Positions 17,065-25,677 of a DNA stretch of 52,239 nt are shown piece by piece. This stretch comes from Lachnospiraceae bacterium (GTDB lineage Bacteria; Bacillota; Clostridia; Lachnospirales; Lachnospiraceae). Location of the stretch: assembly GCA_900772845.1 (NCBI GenBank), contig CAAGSD010000129.1:1-52239 (forward strand), read 5' to 3'. Within the stretch, counting starts at the first letter, position 1. Every line of letters starts with the position of its first letter. The notes under the pieces are model-generated. The model did not search any database and was not told the origin of the DNA. It saw nothing but the letters and a program-made list of their open reading frames with translations. Both the position numbers and the translations under genes were made by a program.

Positions 17065-18984
17065 CTAGACTCCGGTCTCCAGAATCAGTCTGTCATAAAC
17101 TTCTGTCAGTGTCTGGATCATCTTGGAAGCCAGATTATATCCATTCTGGTACTTTACCAGGTTTACCGCTTCTTCATCCTCATCCACACCGGAAATGGAA
17201 ATTCTCTGGTTGTCAATGGTATTGGAAATATCCTTAAAGCTTGCGTAGAAGGTATTGGCTCTGGACGCATTCAATGCCACATCGGACAAAATACACTGCA
17301 AAAATTCGGAGGCATTACATCCGCGGAAGCTCATCTGGGTCTTATCCGTTGCCAGATTCTTCAGATCATTCAACAGGTCATTCTGTTCCACGCCATCTGC
17401 CGCATCATAACGGTTTGCCATCATGCTGGGATCCTGTTCCATGGCATCCAGGATATCAAAGTTTTTCGCTGTCAGACGATAGTAGCTGTCGTCATTGACT
17501 TTGACCGTAACTTTGCTGCCTGCTGTCTTCTCCTGCTTGTCATATCTCTTGGTATTGTCGTCCAGCCCGAACTGCCCGCCGCCGATCGCCTGATTGCCGG
17601 TGAACATCTTCACGCCGGGATCTCCGTTGCCGCTGTAGCCGGAAGTCAGAATATCATTGAACTTCTGTGAGAATGTGCGGATCCACTCATTCATCTGATT
17701 CATATAGTAAGGAATTCCCTGATAGGACAGACTGGTACCGATCTCTGCCTTTTTTCCTACGCGGTCGTTTGTAAGACTGCGGGGATTTTTCTCACTGTCT
17801 GATAAAGTAAATGTATATGTATAAGTCGGATTTCCGTTGGCATCATATTCACAGGTATATTCCCAGGAATCATAATAGAATTCCTGATTGCCCAGATCGA
17901 TCACACCGCCCTGATCCGACAGATTACACTTGTTCAGATCCTGCAGATAAGCCTTGGTTACCTTCACGGTTACCGTATCATGTGTCTTGCCGTCCACAGT
18001 GGTGGTTCCGGTAGCTGTCACCTGTCCGCTGAAATTCTCCCCGTTGTTGCCGTCACGGGTCTGGATCAGTCCTGCCAGATCTCCTCCCATGGAAGCATTG
18101 TAGAGGTTGAACTTCTGACCGTCTGACCAATAGATCTCATAGAGACCGTCAATGTCTGTCTGGTTGACCTTCTCGTAGGAAGTTCTCGCCACGCATTCCA
18201 GTCCGTTGTAATCGCTGCTGTCTACCAGCATCTGTCCACCTGCGATCTTGACCATATATCTGTTGGCACCTGTCTCACGATTCTCATTATTGGCATCGAT
18301 GATCGGTGTCTCTTTGACCTGCACATCCACGATTTTAGACAATTCATCGACCAGCAGTGTCCGTCTGTCGCGAAGTTCGTTCGCCTTGACACCTGTCAAT
18401 TCAATGGTGTTGATCTGTTTATTCAAAGTGGCGATCTCACCGGCGATGGAATTGATCTGATCCACCTTCAGCTTGATCTCCTGGTTGATGTCTTTCTGTA
18501 CTTTTTCCAGATTGCCTGCCATGCCGTTAAAATACTCCGTCAGAGCCCCTGCATAGCCTACGAACTGGGACTTTGCGGTAGCGCTGCCGGGATCCTTCAG
18601 CAGTGCCTGCATGCCGGTCACCATCAGCTGGTCAAAGATGGTCTTGAATCCGGTGCTCTTACCGTCATCATCAAAATAGGTCTCCAGCTGCTGCATGTAG
18701 TACTGCTTCATATCGTACTCGCCCAGCTGCGCATTGTTGTCCCAGAATCTTCCGTCATAGAACTCATCCCGGACACGTTCAATTGCCAGTGTCTCTACGC
18801 CGGCACCGGCACATCCATAGGTCTGGAATACCCGCAGGGCATTGGCGGCCTGCTGGGTAACCTGCTGCCTGCTGTAGCCTTCCGTCTGTACGTTGGAAAT
18901 GTTATTGGAAGTGGTATTCATAGCCGCATTGCTGGCTAACAATCCTGTATATGCAATATTTAATCCAAAAAATTGTGAGGGCAT
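17065..18984 (-). CDS. flgK: Flagellar hook-associated protein FlgK, copy in second position
   Basis: 639 residues. N-terminal FGLNIAYTGLLASNAAMNTT and NNISNVQTEGYSRQQV near 27-42 form the rod/hook domain. The C-terminus has SGVDEDEEAVNLVKYQNGYN near 600-619, the conserved junction helix. The middle is a large variable surface domain. FlgK links hook and FlgL. GGAGG lies 9 bases before the ATG. It follows another, shorter FlgK (573 residues) by 50 bases; the two share ends but differ in the middle. Confidence 0.92.
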   Translation of the reverse strand: MPSQFFGLNIAYTGLLASNAAMNTTSNNISNVQTEGYSRQQVTQQAANALRVFQTYGCAGAGVETLAIERVRDEFYDGRFWDNNAQLGEYDMKQYYMQQLETYFDDDGKSTGFKTIFDQLMVTGMQALLKDPGSATAKSQFVGYAGALTEYFNGMAGNLEKVQKDINQEIKLKVDQINSIAGEIATLNKQINTIELTGVKANELRDRRTLLVDELSKIVDVQVKETPIIDANNENRETGANRYMVKIAGGQMLVDSSDYNGLECVARTSYEKVNQTDIDGLYEIYWSDGQKFNLYNASMGGDLAGLIQTRDGNNGENFSGQVTATGTTTVDGKTHDTVTVKVTKAYLQDLNKCNLSDQGGVIDLGNQEFYYDSWEYTCEYDANGNPTYTYTFTLSDSEKNPRSLTNDRVGKKAEIGTSLSYQGIPYYMNQMNEWIRTFSQKFNDILTSGYSGNGDPGVKMFTGNQAIGGGQFGLDDNTKRYDKQEKTAGSKVTVKVNDDSYYRLTAKNFDILDAMEQDPSMMANRYDAADGVEQNDLLNDLKNLATDKTQMSFRGCNASEFLQCILSDVALNASRANTFYASFKDISNTIDNQRISISGVDEDEEAVNLVKYQNGYNLASKMIQTLTEVYDRLILETGV

Positions 18985-19034
18985 TGATCACTGCCTCCTT
19001 TCTAATGCGAAACCCGGTATTCTGTCTTATCGCA

Positions 19035-20756
19035 TTAAACTCCCAGTGTGGAAATAATGTGTTCCAGCATCTCACTGATCACATTGATATAACGGCTGGA
19101 TGCGTTATAAGCATTCTGGAACTTGATCATGTTGGACAATTCTTCATCCGTGGAGACACCGATGACCTGTTCTCTGGCGCTCTGTGTGGCTTCCACGGTA
19201 TTGACCTGATTCTCATAGATACTCCGGAATACATATCCGGAATTTGCCACCTGGGATACCAGATCTGTATAATAATCTACGAAAGTAGTCTTCTTCTGTA
19301 CGTTAGGATTCAGCGTATAAGCTTCCTCCGTAAAGGCAGCCTTTAACGCCTCCGCTGTCGCTTTATCCTCGGAACCGTCCGCCAGTCTGAAACCAAGCTT
19401 GGAAGGCTCCTGCATCAGTGCGGAATTGACCTGCAGATTGCCGATGGTATACAGGCTCTCGGGGCTGTCTGCTTTTTCTTCCTTCATCACCCAGTATTCT
19501 TTACCGTCATCTGTGGTTACCTTTTCATAACCATCGGTAGTGACTTTAGTAAACAACTGAACGGGACTGCCATCCTCCATCCGCATATAGCCGTCCGGAT
19601 CCACGGTGCAGTAACGGTAAGTATCCGTTTTTCCATTAATGGTCAGCTGACCTTCCTGTACACCCGCAGCCTGCGCCAGAATGTCATTCACCTTCGTCAC
19701 CACATTGTGGATCATCTGGTCGAACTCACCCTGGATATTCATGACAACGGACTGGGAAACACCGTCGTATTTTCCTTCCGCCAGATCCGTATAATTGGCT
19801 CTGTGATCTCCTCTGGCCAGAAGCATTGCTTTCAGGCCGCCGACATCCGTCCCCAGGTCGGAAGAAATCTCAACTGACAGATCAAATACCTCTGCGCCGT
19901 CAATGTTATAGACTCTGGTGCCGTCATCCCTTACGGTATAGGTGGCATCCTGCGGCCAGAAAGGTGTAACGAAACCGGTAGCTTCATCCGTTTTCATGGC
20001 AATTTCATAACAGGTACCGTCCTTCACAAAATCTACACCCTCGATCTTCACAGACACACTGCCGTAACGGTCTTCGGAAAAACTCATATTGGTCAGCTCT
20101 GCCAGTTCATCCAGGATCTGGTTTCTCGCATCTCTCAGGTCATTGGCATGCTCGATGCCGCCGCTCTCGATCGCCCGGATCTGGTCATTCAGGGTCAGCA
20201 ACTGATTGCCGTATTTATTGATCTTATCTACATTCTGCTTGATCTGTGTATTCAGATTATCCTGATAAGAACTTAAACCGTCATATACCGCTCCGGCTCT
20301 CTGTACGAATTCAGAAGCTCTCTGCACAATCAGTCCCTGGGTTACAGAGCTGCTGGGATCCTTGGAAAGCTCCTGGATCGCTGTCCAGAAATCTGTCATG
20401 GTGGTCTGGAACGCTTCGCCGTTCAATTCGCCCAGCTGGCTCTCTACCTCTTCCATAACCTCCGTGGATACTTCATAGAACATACTGCGTCCTGATTCCT
20501 TGCGGTATGTCTTATCCAGGAAATAATCTCTGACCTGTTTTACACGGGAATACGTGACACCCAGACCCGTCTGTTTATTTGAAATAGACTTGGGGTCTGT
20601 CGATAATGTGACATAAGCTTTGTTAGATTGCTGTACCTGTTGTCTGGTATAGCCTGTGGTGTCCACATTAGAAAGATTATGCGCTGTGGTATTCAGCGCA
20701 TTCTGACTTGTCTGTAATCCGGACGACCCTATATATAAACTACCCATTAATGGCAT
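19035..20756 (-). CDS. flgK: Flagellar hook-associated protein FlgK, copy in first position
   Basis: 573 residues with the FlgK ends: SLYIGSSGLQTSQNALNTTA and HNLSNVDTTGYTRQQV near 27-42, and STDEELSNMIKFQNAYNASS near 540-559. The central domain is shorter than in the second copy. Paired FlgK genes of unequal length occur in flagellated Lachnospiraceae; whether both are used in one filament is not known to me. GAGGTGAG precedes the ATG; flgN ends 48 bases upstream. Confidence 0.92.
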   Translation of the reverse strand: MPLMGSLYIGSSGLQTSQNALNTTAHNLSNVDTTGYTRQQVQQSNKAYVTLSTDPKSISNKQTGLGVTYSRVKQVRDYFLDKTYRKESGRSMFYEVSTEVMEEVESQLGELNGEAFQTTMTDFWTAIQELSKDPSSSVTQGLIVQRASEFVQRAGAVYDGLSSYQDNLNTQIKQNVDKINKYGNQLLTLNDQIRAIESGGIEHANDLRDARNQILDELAELTNMSFSEDRYGSVSVKIEGVDFVKDGTCYEIAMKTDEATGFVTPFWPQDATYTVRDDGTRVYNIDGAEVFDLSVEISSDLGTDVGGLKAMLLARGDHRANYTDLAEGKYDGVSQSVVMNIQGEFDQMIHNVVTKVNDILAQAAGVQEGQLTINGKTDTYRYCTVDPDGYMRMEDGSPVQLFTKVTTDGYEKVTTDDGKEYWVMKEEKADSPESLYTIGNLQVNSALMQEPSKLGFRLADGSEDKATAEALKAAFTEEAYTLNPNVQKKTTFVDYYTDLVSQVANSGYVFRSIYENQVNTVEATQSAREQVIGVSTDEELSNMIKFQNAYNASSRYINVISEMLEHIISTLGV

Positions 20757-20804
20757 GAACTCTCACCTCTGTATCTGGGAATCTCTTCGAATCCCGGAAT
20801 TTTC

Positions 20805-21323
20805 CTACTGTTTGGCATCAAATCCATGGTTTGCAACGCCCATGGTCTCACCCGCATTGTAGGCTCCGCGATTATAATTGGCTGTCTCGGGAGCTGCTTT
20901 GGCAGCCTGGAGAAGATTCATTTCGAACTCCACCATTTCCAACGCACTGTTCAGCAGTTCACTGTTCTGCTCATTGATGCGCTTTAATCCCCGGACCGCT
21001 GCCTGTAATCTGTCATGGGAATCCGCCAGCGCCTGCTGCTCCGCAGGGCGTGCAGATAACATGGTGATCAGATCCGGCAATTTCAAATCCTTAACATCCC
21101 TGTTCAATACATCGGCTATGTCAGCAGTCACGCCCGCTCTCTGTTTGTCCAGATTGTGGATCCTGCTGACCAGCTCCTGCTCCTCGTCCGTGATCTTTTG
21201 TAATTCTGTAAGATCACCGCCTGCAATGATCGGTGTCTTACGCTGTGATAACTGAAGCAGAGCCTCGTACTCCGTACTCTCTCTGTCCAGTACATCTATC
21301 AGGTTTTCCATTAAACTAGCCAA
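20805..21323 (-). CDS. flgN: Flagellar export chaperone FlgN
   Basis: 172 residues, all helical up to about 145, with an Asn/Gly-rich tail (NYNRGAYNAGETMG) that resembles FlgN C-termini. FlgN holds FlgK and FlgL for the export gate, and both clients follow in the operon. The predicted start is TTG, 7 bases after GAGG at the flgM stop; an ATG 12 bases downstream (21311) is the alternative, but the site would then be 19 bases away. Confidence 0.85.
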   Translation of the reverse strand: MASLMENLIDVLDRESTEYEALLQLSQRKTPIIAGGDLTELQKITDEEQELVSRIHNLDKQRAGVTADIADVLNRDVKDLKLPDLITMLSARPAEQQALADSHDRLQAAVRGLKRINEQNSELLNSALEMVEFEMNLLQAAKAAPETANYNRGAYNAGETMGVANHGFDAKQ

Positions 21324-21327
21324 GGAA

Positions 21328-21603
21328 CTACCTCATTTCTTCCTGTTTTTGAAGCAGCTTCTCCGCAAAGCTTGCATTATCCACTCCATAAGTACCGTTC
21401 TGGATTCTTGCTTTAATGGGAGCCGTTAACTCTTCCCTGATATCAGGTGCTGCTGCCACTGCTGCTTTAGCGGTCTGGAAATCCTTGCCCTGGCTGCTGA
21501 TCTGCAGTCTGTCCGTGTGTGATGCTGTCTGCGTCTTCTGTGCTCTGCTCACTTTCTGAGACTGATACAGCTGCTGTACCTGTGTATACGCTTCAATACG
21601 CAT
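21328..21603 (-). CDS. flgM: Anti-sigma28 factor FlgM
   Basis: 91 residues from the ATG at 21603, with AAGGAGGA 6 bases upstream; the frame extends 90 bases further without conservation. MRIEAYTQVQQLYQSQK at the N-terminus and the C-terminal sigma-binding half (IREELTAPIKARIQNGTYGV, then FAEKLLQK) fit FlgM. It holds the flagellar sigma factor until the hook is finished and FlgM is exported. First gene of a sigma28-driven operon, giving negative feedback. Confidence 0.92.
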   Translation of the reverse strand: MRIEAYTQVQQLYQSQKVSRAQKTQTASHTDRLQISSQGKDFQTAKAAVAAAPDIREELTAPIKARIQNGTYGVDNASFAEKLLQKQEEMR

Positions 21604-21646
21604 ATCGACTCCTCCTTCCCGAATGTCTTTTGATGTTTCACAATAT

Positions 21647-21673
21647 GTATCGGACGGAATCAAAATTACTTTA
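21647..21673 (-). promoter_or_regulatory. Sigma28-type promoter of flgM-flgN-flgK-flgK-flgL-fliW-csrA
   Basis: On the minus strand TAAA (21673-21670), a 15-base spacer and TCCGATAC (21654-21647): near consensus for the flagellar sigma factor. The start point would be near 21640, about 37 bases before flgM. It sits immediately before the stop codon of the binding-protein gene at 21677, so that gene may also read into the operon. Confidence 0.7.
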
Positions 21674-21676
21674 GCC

Positions 21677-22789
21677 TTAATATGCATTTTCATTGCGTAT
21701 CTCGCTGTCCACCTGCTGCACCCGGTAAGTATTTCCTTTTATCGTCACCGCTGCCACCGTGTCATCATGGGCATACAGCCCTTCCTCCACATAAGAGAAT
21801 TTTTCCGGTGTCCTGCCTTCTTCCAGGATCTGGATCAGTGCCTCTACTCTGGGACCATGCAAGGGATTGCATTCTCCGATGCAGGTGATCTCATCCTTCA
21901 TCACGCAGTCCATGGATTCTGTGCTGACACCATCAAATGACACTATCATGATATCTCCTGCTGCCAGATTACTGCCGACCTTTTTCCCCGCTGCCCGGAT
22001 CGCTTCCATGGCGCCAAAGGCTTCATTGTCATTTTCGCAATAGACAACATTGATATTGTCATATTTTTTGAGGAACGCTTCCATGACTTCTTTGCCCTTC
22101 GCCTGAGTAAATTCTCCCGACACCTGGTCTAACAGATCCCAGCCGTATTTTGCCGCACCCTGCTCTAATCCTCTGGTCCGGCCGATCTGGGCGGAAGCCC
22201 CGATATTTCCCTGAATGTTTACAATATGAAGATCCTCCGGTGCGATTCCCTTGCTGATGGAAAAGGAATTCAGCCATTCCGCCATCTTCAGGCCTTCCAG
22301 TTCGAAATCAGACCCCACGAAGCAGGTGAACAGGCTGTCATCCTCCACATCTACCTTCCGGTCCACGATGATCACCGGGATCCCGGCATCCTTTGCTTCC
22401 CGAAGTACCGTATCCCAGCCGGTCTCCGTCACCGGTGCCAGCACGATATAGTCTACTTCCTGCTGGATAAAAGTACGGATTGCCCGGATCTGGTTGGCCT
22501 GTTTCTGCTGACCGTCCTCGAAGATCAGGTCATACCCGGCCTCTTTTGTAAAGGTGCTTTTCATGGACTCCGTGTTGGCACTGCGCCAGTCGGATTCCGC
22601 TCCCAGCTGGGAGAAGCCCACTACAATACGGTCCGGCTGTGTATCTTCCGGCGCTGTAATGTCCTCTGCAACGCTTTGTCTGCTGCCGCATCCGGCCAAC
22701 AGAAGCCCAAGCCCCAGCAGCAGACCTGTCATCCATCGTCTTCCTGTTCTGCATTTCTTCATATCTGCAATGTCATCCTGTTCTGTCAT
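21677..22789 (-). CDS. YtfQ-like sugar-binding lipoprotein paired with a chemoreceptor
   Basis: 370 residues. A lipoprotein signal ends in LLLAGCGSR (lipid Cys near 34). The mature part is a type I periplasmic sugar-binding protein close to galactofuranose-binding YtfQ: VGFSQLGAESDWRSANTESM, FEDGQQKQANQIRAIRTFI, LAPVTETGWDTVLREAKDAG and FVGSDFELEGLKMAEWL. It follows the methyl-accepting chemotaxis gene by 32 bases and has no permease of its own; the transporter at 24651-29435 carries another binding protein. I infer a chemotactic co-receptor that presents sugar to the chemoreceptor. The first ATG has only a weak site (GGA); an ATG 27 bases later is possible. Confidence 0.8.
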   Translation of the reverse strand: MTEQDDIADMKKCRTGRRWMTGLLLGLGLLLAGCGSRQSVAEDITAPEDTQPDRIVVGFSQLGAESDWRSANTESMKSTFTKEAGYDLIFEDGQQKQANQIRAIRTFIQQEVDYIVLAPVTETGWDTVLREAKDAGIPVIIVDRKVDVEDDSLFTCFVGSDFELEGLKMAEWLNSFSISKGIAPEDLHIVNIQGNIGASAQIGRTRGLEQGAAKYGWDLLDQVSGEFTQAKGKEVMEAFLKKYDNINVVYCENDNEAFGAMEAIRAAGKKVGSNLAAGDIMIVSFDGVSTESMDCVMKDEITCIGECNPLHGPRVEALIQILEEGRTPEKFSYVEEGLYAHDDTVAAVTIKGNTYRVQQVDSEIRNENAY

Positions 22790-22821
22790 ACTTTCCGTCC
22801 GGAAACCACTCTGTCATTCTC

Positions 22822-24531
22822 TCATTTTCCGGCAGGTTCTTTCTCTGTGTGAAAATACGCCACAGAGCTCTCCAGTTCCCCGGAGATATGTTTCATTTTA
22901 TCACAGTTTGCACCCACTGTCTGTATCTGTGTCAGGATTTCCTCAAGGTTTGCATTCACCTGCTGGTTGTTGGCGGCATTTTCCTCGCTGATAGCACTGA
23001 GACTGCCGATATTGCCCAGAATATCCTCTTTCTGCTGTGACAGATGCCCGGTCTCCTCTGCGATCCTGCGGATCTCTTCTGCGGAATGTCTGATACTTTG
23101 TTCTAACTTCTGATACTGCTCTCTGGCAGCGATGATCTGCTCCTGTTCCTCTCTGATGATGCCTTTCACCACATCAGCCTGTTCTACAGTCTCACCGGAT
23201 TTCTCCATGATCCCCTGAGCCAGGTTCTTGATCTGCTCGGCACCGGCGGCACTCTGCTCAGACAGCTTGCGGATTTCTTCCGCCACCACGGCAAATCCTC
23301 TGCCGGCTTCTCCGGCTCTGGCTGCCTCGATGGATGCATTCAGGCTTAAAAGATTGGTCTGTCCGGAAATAGAGAAGATCAGGGCTACCGCTTCGTCGAT
23401 CTTTTCGATATAATCATTGGTCTCATGGATCTTGGACGTAATGGTATCCACGGATTCCACGGAACGGCTGCTGCCGGTCATGATCTTTTCCATGCCTTCT
23501 CCGGCTTTTCTGCTGTTATCCTGCATCTCTGTGGAATCCTTCTGCAGTTGTCCGGCACTGGCACCGATGTCGTTGACCGCCGCACCGATCTCGTCCATGC
23601 GGTCACTGATGTTCTGTACATTTTCCGCCATTTCTTCCGCTGCAGAAGACAGCTGTTCCATGGCAGAGCTGATCTGCTCCGCCTGTTCCATGGTGGCATT
23701 GCTTCCCTCTGCCACCTGCTGTACACTGTGCAGAAGTTCTCCGGATACCTCCTGTACCCCACCGATGACCTGTGCCAGTTTCCGCTGCATCTGTGAGGTA
23801 TTCTGTAACAGATTACGGATCTCCCTGACAATACTGCCGGTTTCTTTTCTGACGCTTAAGTCCCCTTCCGCCAGGGCATCCACTCTTCTGCCGGTCTCTT
23901 GCATTTTGCCGGACAACGCCCTGTTCAGGAAAAAGCAGATGACCCCAAACAGAAGCACCATCCCCACTGCACAGATCAGGAATACGGCCTCGATCCCCCG
24001 CAGGGCATCGGTGATCTCATTTTTCCGTTCCGCTGCAAAGGCCACCGCAGTGATGCGTCCGTCATTCATGATCGGAATATAATAACCATAATAAGCATTT
24101 CCCTCGATCATTACATTTTTATCATAATATCCCTCCGTCCCCCCGGCGGATACAAGATCCTGATCCATAGGGATCTCACGGACACGATAGTCATTTTCAT
24201 TTTTAATGGATGTGGTAGCCGGAATGCCGTCTGCTAAAATGGCCATCTCCAATCCTTCGTCCTTCAGGCTGTCCAGATACTCATAATAACCGCTGGCATT
24301 CATTGCCGTGATCTCATTTTCTTTACAGTATTTTGCCAGATTATCTGCGCTTACATGCAGTGTGGTCTGCACATTGCCTTCCAGATTCGTTCTGGTCAGA
24401 TGCAAGGATGTGGTGCTGAGGATCACTGTTACCAGGACTACCGGCGTCAGTGCCAGCAGCATCAGCAGCAGGAACAGGCTGCATCCCTGCTTTTTCGGTG
24501 TCTTCTGTTTTTTTACCTTCGTCTTTTTCAT
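22822..24531 (-). CDS. Methyl-accepting chemotaxis protein
   Basis: 569 residues from the ATG at 24531 (AAGGGGGT 7 bases upstream); the 73-residue upstream extension overlaps yjfF out of frame and is dropped. A basic N-terminus, TM1 near 18-38, an extracellular sensor to about 200 (Cache-like by layout, with YYEYLDSLKDEGLEMAIL and GNAYYGYYIPIMNDGRI), TM2 near 212-234, HAMP to about 285, then the signalling hairpin with the nearly invariant tip LSLNASIEAARAGEAGRGFA and VVAEEIRKLSEQSA. It controls CheA through CheW, both encoded elsewhere. Co-transcribed with the binding lipoprotein at 21677, so sensing may be indirect. Confidence 0.9.
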   Translation of the reverse strand: MKKTKVKKQKTPKKQGCSLFLLLMLLALTPVVLVTVILSTTSLHLTRTNLEGNVQTTLHVSADNLAKYCKENEITAMNASGYYEYLDSLKDEGLEMAILADGIPATTSIKNENDYRVREIPMDQDLVSAGGTEGYYDKNVMIEGNAYYGYYIPIMNDGRITAVAFAAERKNEITDALRGIEAVFLICAVGMVLLFGVICFFLNRALSGKMQETGRRVDALAEGDLSVRKETGSIVREIRNLLQNTSQMQRKLAQVIGGVQEVSGELLHSVQQVAEGSNATMEQAEQISSAMEQLSSAAEEMAENVQNISDRMDEIGAAVNDIGASAGQLQKDSTEMQDNSRKAGEGMEKIMTGSSRSVESVDTITSKIHETNDYIEKIDEAVALIFSISGQTNLLSLNASIEAARAGEAGRGFAVVAEEIRKLSEQSAAGAEQIKNLAQGIMEKSGETVEQADVVKGIIREEQEQIIAAREQYQKLEQSIRHSAEEIRRIAEETGHLSQQKEDILGNIGSLSAISEENAANNQQVNANLEEILTQIQTVGANCDKMKHISGELESSVAYFHTEKEPAGK

Positions 24532-24573
24532 AACTGTTACCCCCTTAATATCCGGTGGATTCCTTTTATCAGC

Positions 24574-24610
24574 GGAAAAAGAGTGTGACTGCACATCAGC
24601 CACGCTCTTT
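24574..24610 (-). terminator. Terminator after yjfF
   Basis: A 10-bp stem with one G-T pair (24578-24587 and 24601-24610) is followed on the minus strand by a short T run (24580-24576). It ends the sugar transporter operon, so the chemoreceptor gene needs its own promoter in 24532-24573; no good match to any consensus was seen there. Confidence 0.6.
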
Positions 24611-24650
24611 CCGTTTTCTTTATTTTTTCCTTCTGTGTAAGGAGACTGCT

Positions 24651-25676
24651 TTATTTTCCCTGCAGCATTTTCTTTTTTCTTGCAATAACTACGCTCTGTA
24701 CCACCAGGAACAGACACAGCATGGCTGCGATGGTAATACCGGTCCACCATGCCTGATCCAGACCTGCGCTGGATACGATATTCTGGATGGTGCTCAGGGA
24801 CAATACACCGAAGAAGGTTCCGATGATATTGCCAACGCCGCCGGTCAGCATCGTACCGCCGATAATGGAGGATGCAATGGCGTTCATCTCCATGCCGCTG
24901 GCGTGGGATGCGGAGCCGCTTCCTACATGCAGGAAGTACACATAACCGCCGATGCCTGCCAATAGTCCACAGAGCAGATGGGACATAAATTTGGTTCTCT
25001 TTACATTGATACCTAGCATCAGCGCACTCTGATTGTTGCCGCCTACCGCATAGAAGCTGCGGCCCATCTTCGTCCAGCGAAGCATGATAAACATCAGGAT
25101 CACTACTAAAAGTGCTACGATCACTCCGATCTCCACATAAGCATTGACGTAATTGCCCAGCTTGTTCACGGAGCCCATTCCGGGTACCACCACACGGGTC
25201 TCTTTGAGAGCGGTGAAGTTCTCATTTGCTACGTTGAAAGGCTTGGTATTTACGATGGTAGTCATACCTCTGGCAAAGAACATACCGGCCAGGGTCACGA
25301 TAAAGGGCTGGATATCCAGGTAGGCTACCAGGAAGCCCTGTACGATACCAAACGCAAGGCCAATCGCTACAGCGATCAGCATGGAAACAAATACATTACC
25401 ACCGCCAAAGTCCAGGTATACGGCACAGCTCATACTGACCAGTGCTACCACGCCGCCGACGGAAATATCGATCCCACCGGTGATCATGACCAGACTCATG
25501 CCACAGGACAGAATGATCAGTGCTGCATTTGCGTTCAGAATGTTGAAAAATGTCTGAGGCTTCAAGAAGCCTTTTCCCTGAAATACAATGGCTCCGATAT
25601 ACATTACAAAGAATACTACAATCGTGATGGTCAGCAGCAGATTGGTATCTGTCATATTTTTTAACTTCTTACCCAT
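24651..25676 (-). CDS. yjfF: Sugar ABC transporter permease (YjfF-like)
   Basis: 341 residues from the ATG at 25676, with AAAGGAGG 9 bases upstream inside the end of ytfT. About eight to ten membrane segments. The BPD_transp_2 pattern is clear: ILSCGMSLVMITGGIDISVG near 56-75, AYLDIQPFIVTLAGMFFARG near 117-136, and AIASSIIGGTMLTGGVGNI near 265-283. Second permease of the YtfQRT-YjfF-type importer. ytfT stop and this ATG are 1 base apart. Confidence 0.88.
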   Translation of the reverse strand: MGKKLKNMTDTNLLLTITIVVFFVMYIGAIVFQGKGFLKPQTFFNILNANAALIILSCGMSLVMITGGIDISVGGVVALVSMSCAVYLDFGGGNVFVSMLIAVAIGLAFGIVQGFLVAYLDIQPFIVTLAGMFFARGMTTIVNTKPFNVANENFTALKETRVVVPGMGSVNKLGNYVNAYVEIGVIVALLVVILMFIMLRWTKMGRSFYAVGGNNQSALMLGINVKRTKFMSHLLCGLLAGIGGYVYFLHVGSGSASHASGMEMNAIASSIIGGTMLTGGVGNIIGTFFGVLSLSTIQNIVSSAGLDQAWWTGITIAAMLCLFLVVQSVVIARKKKMLQGK

Positions 25677-25677
25677 A

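Noticed and set aside
24532..24600. Sigma28 promoter before the chemoreceptor gene
   Set aside because: A GCTGATAA-like -10 is present, but no TAAA lies at the right distance, so it was not called.
24532..24750. 73-residue N-terminal extension of the chemoreceptor
   Set aside because: It overlaps yjfF out of frame; a good ribosome site and a typical Lys-rich start lie at 24531.
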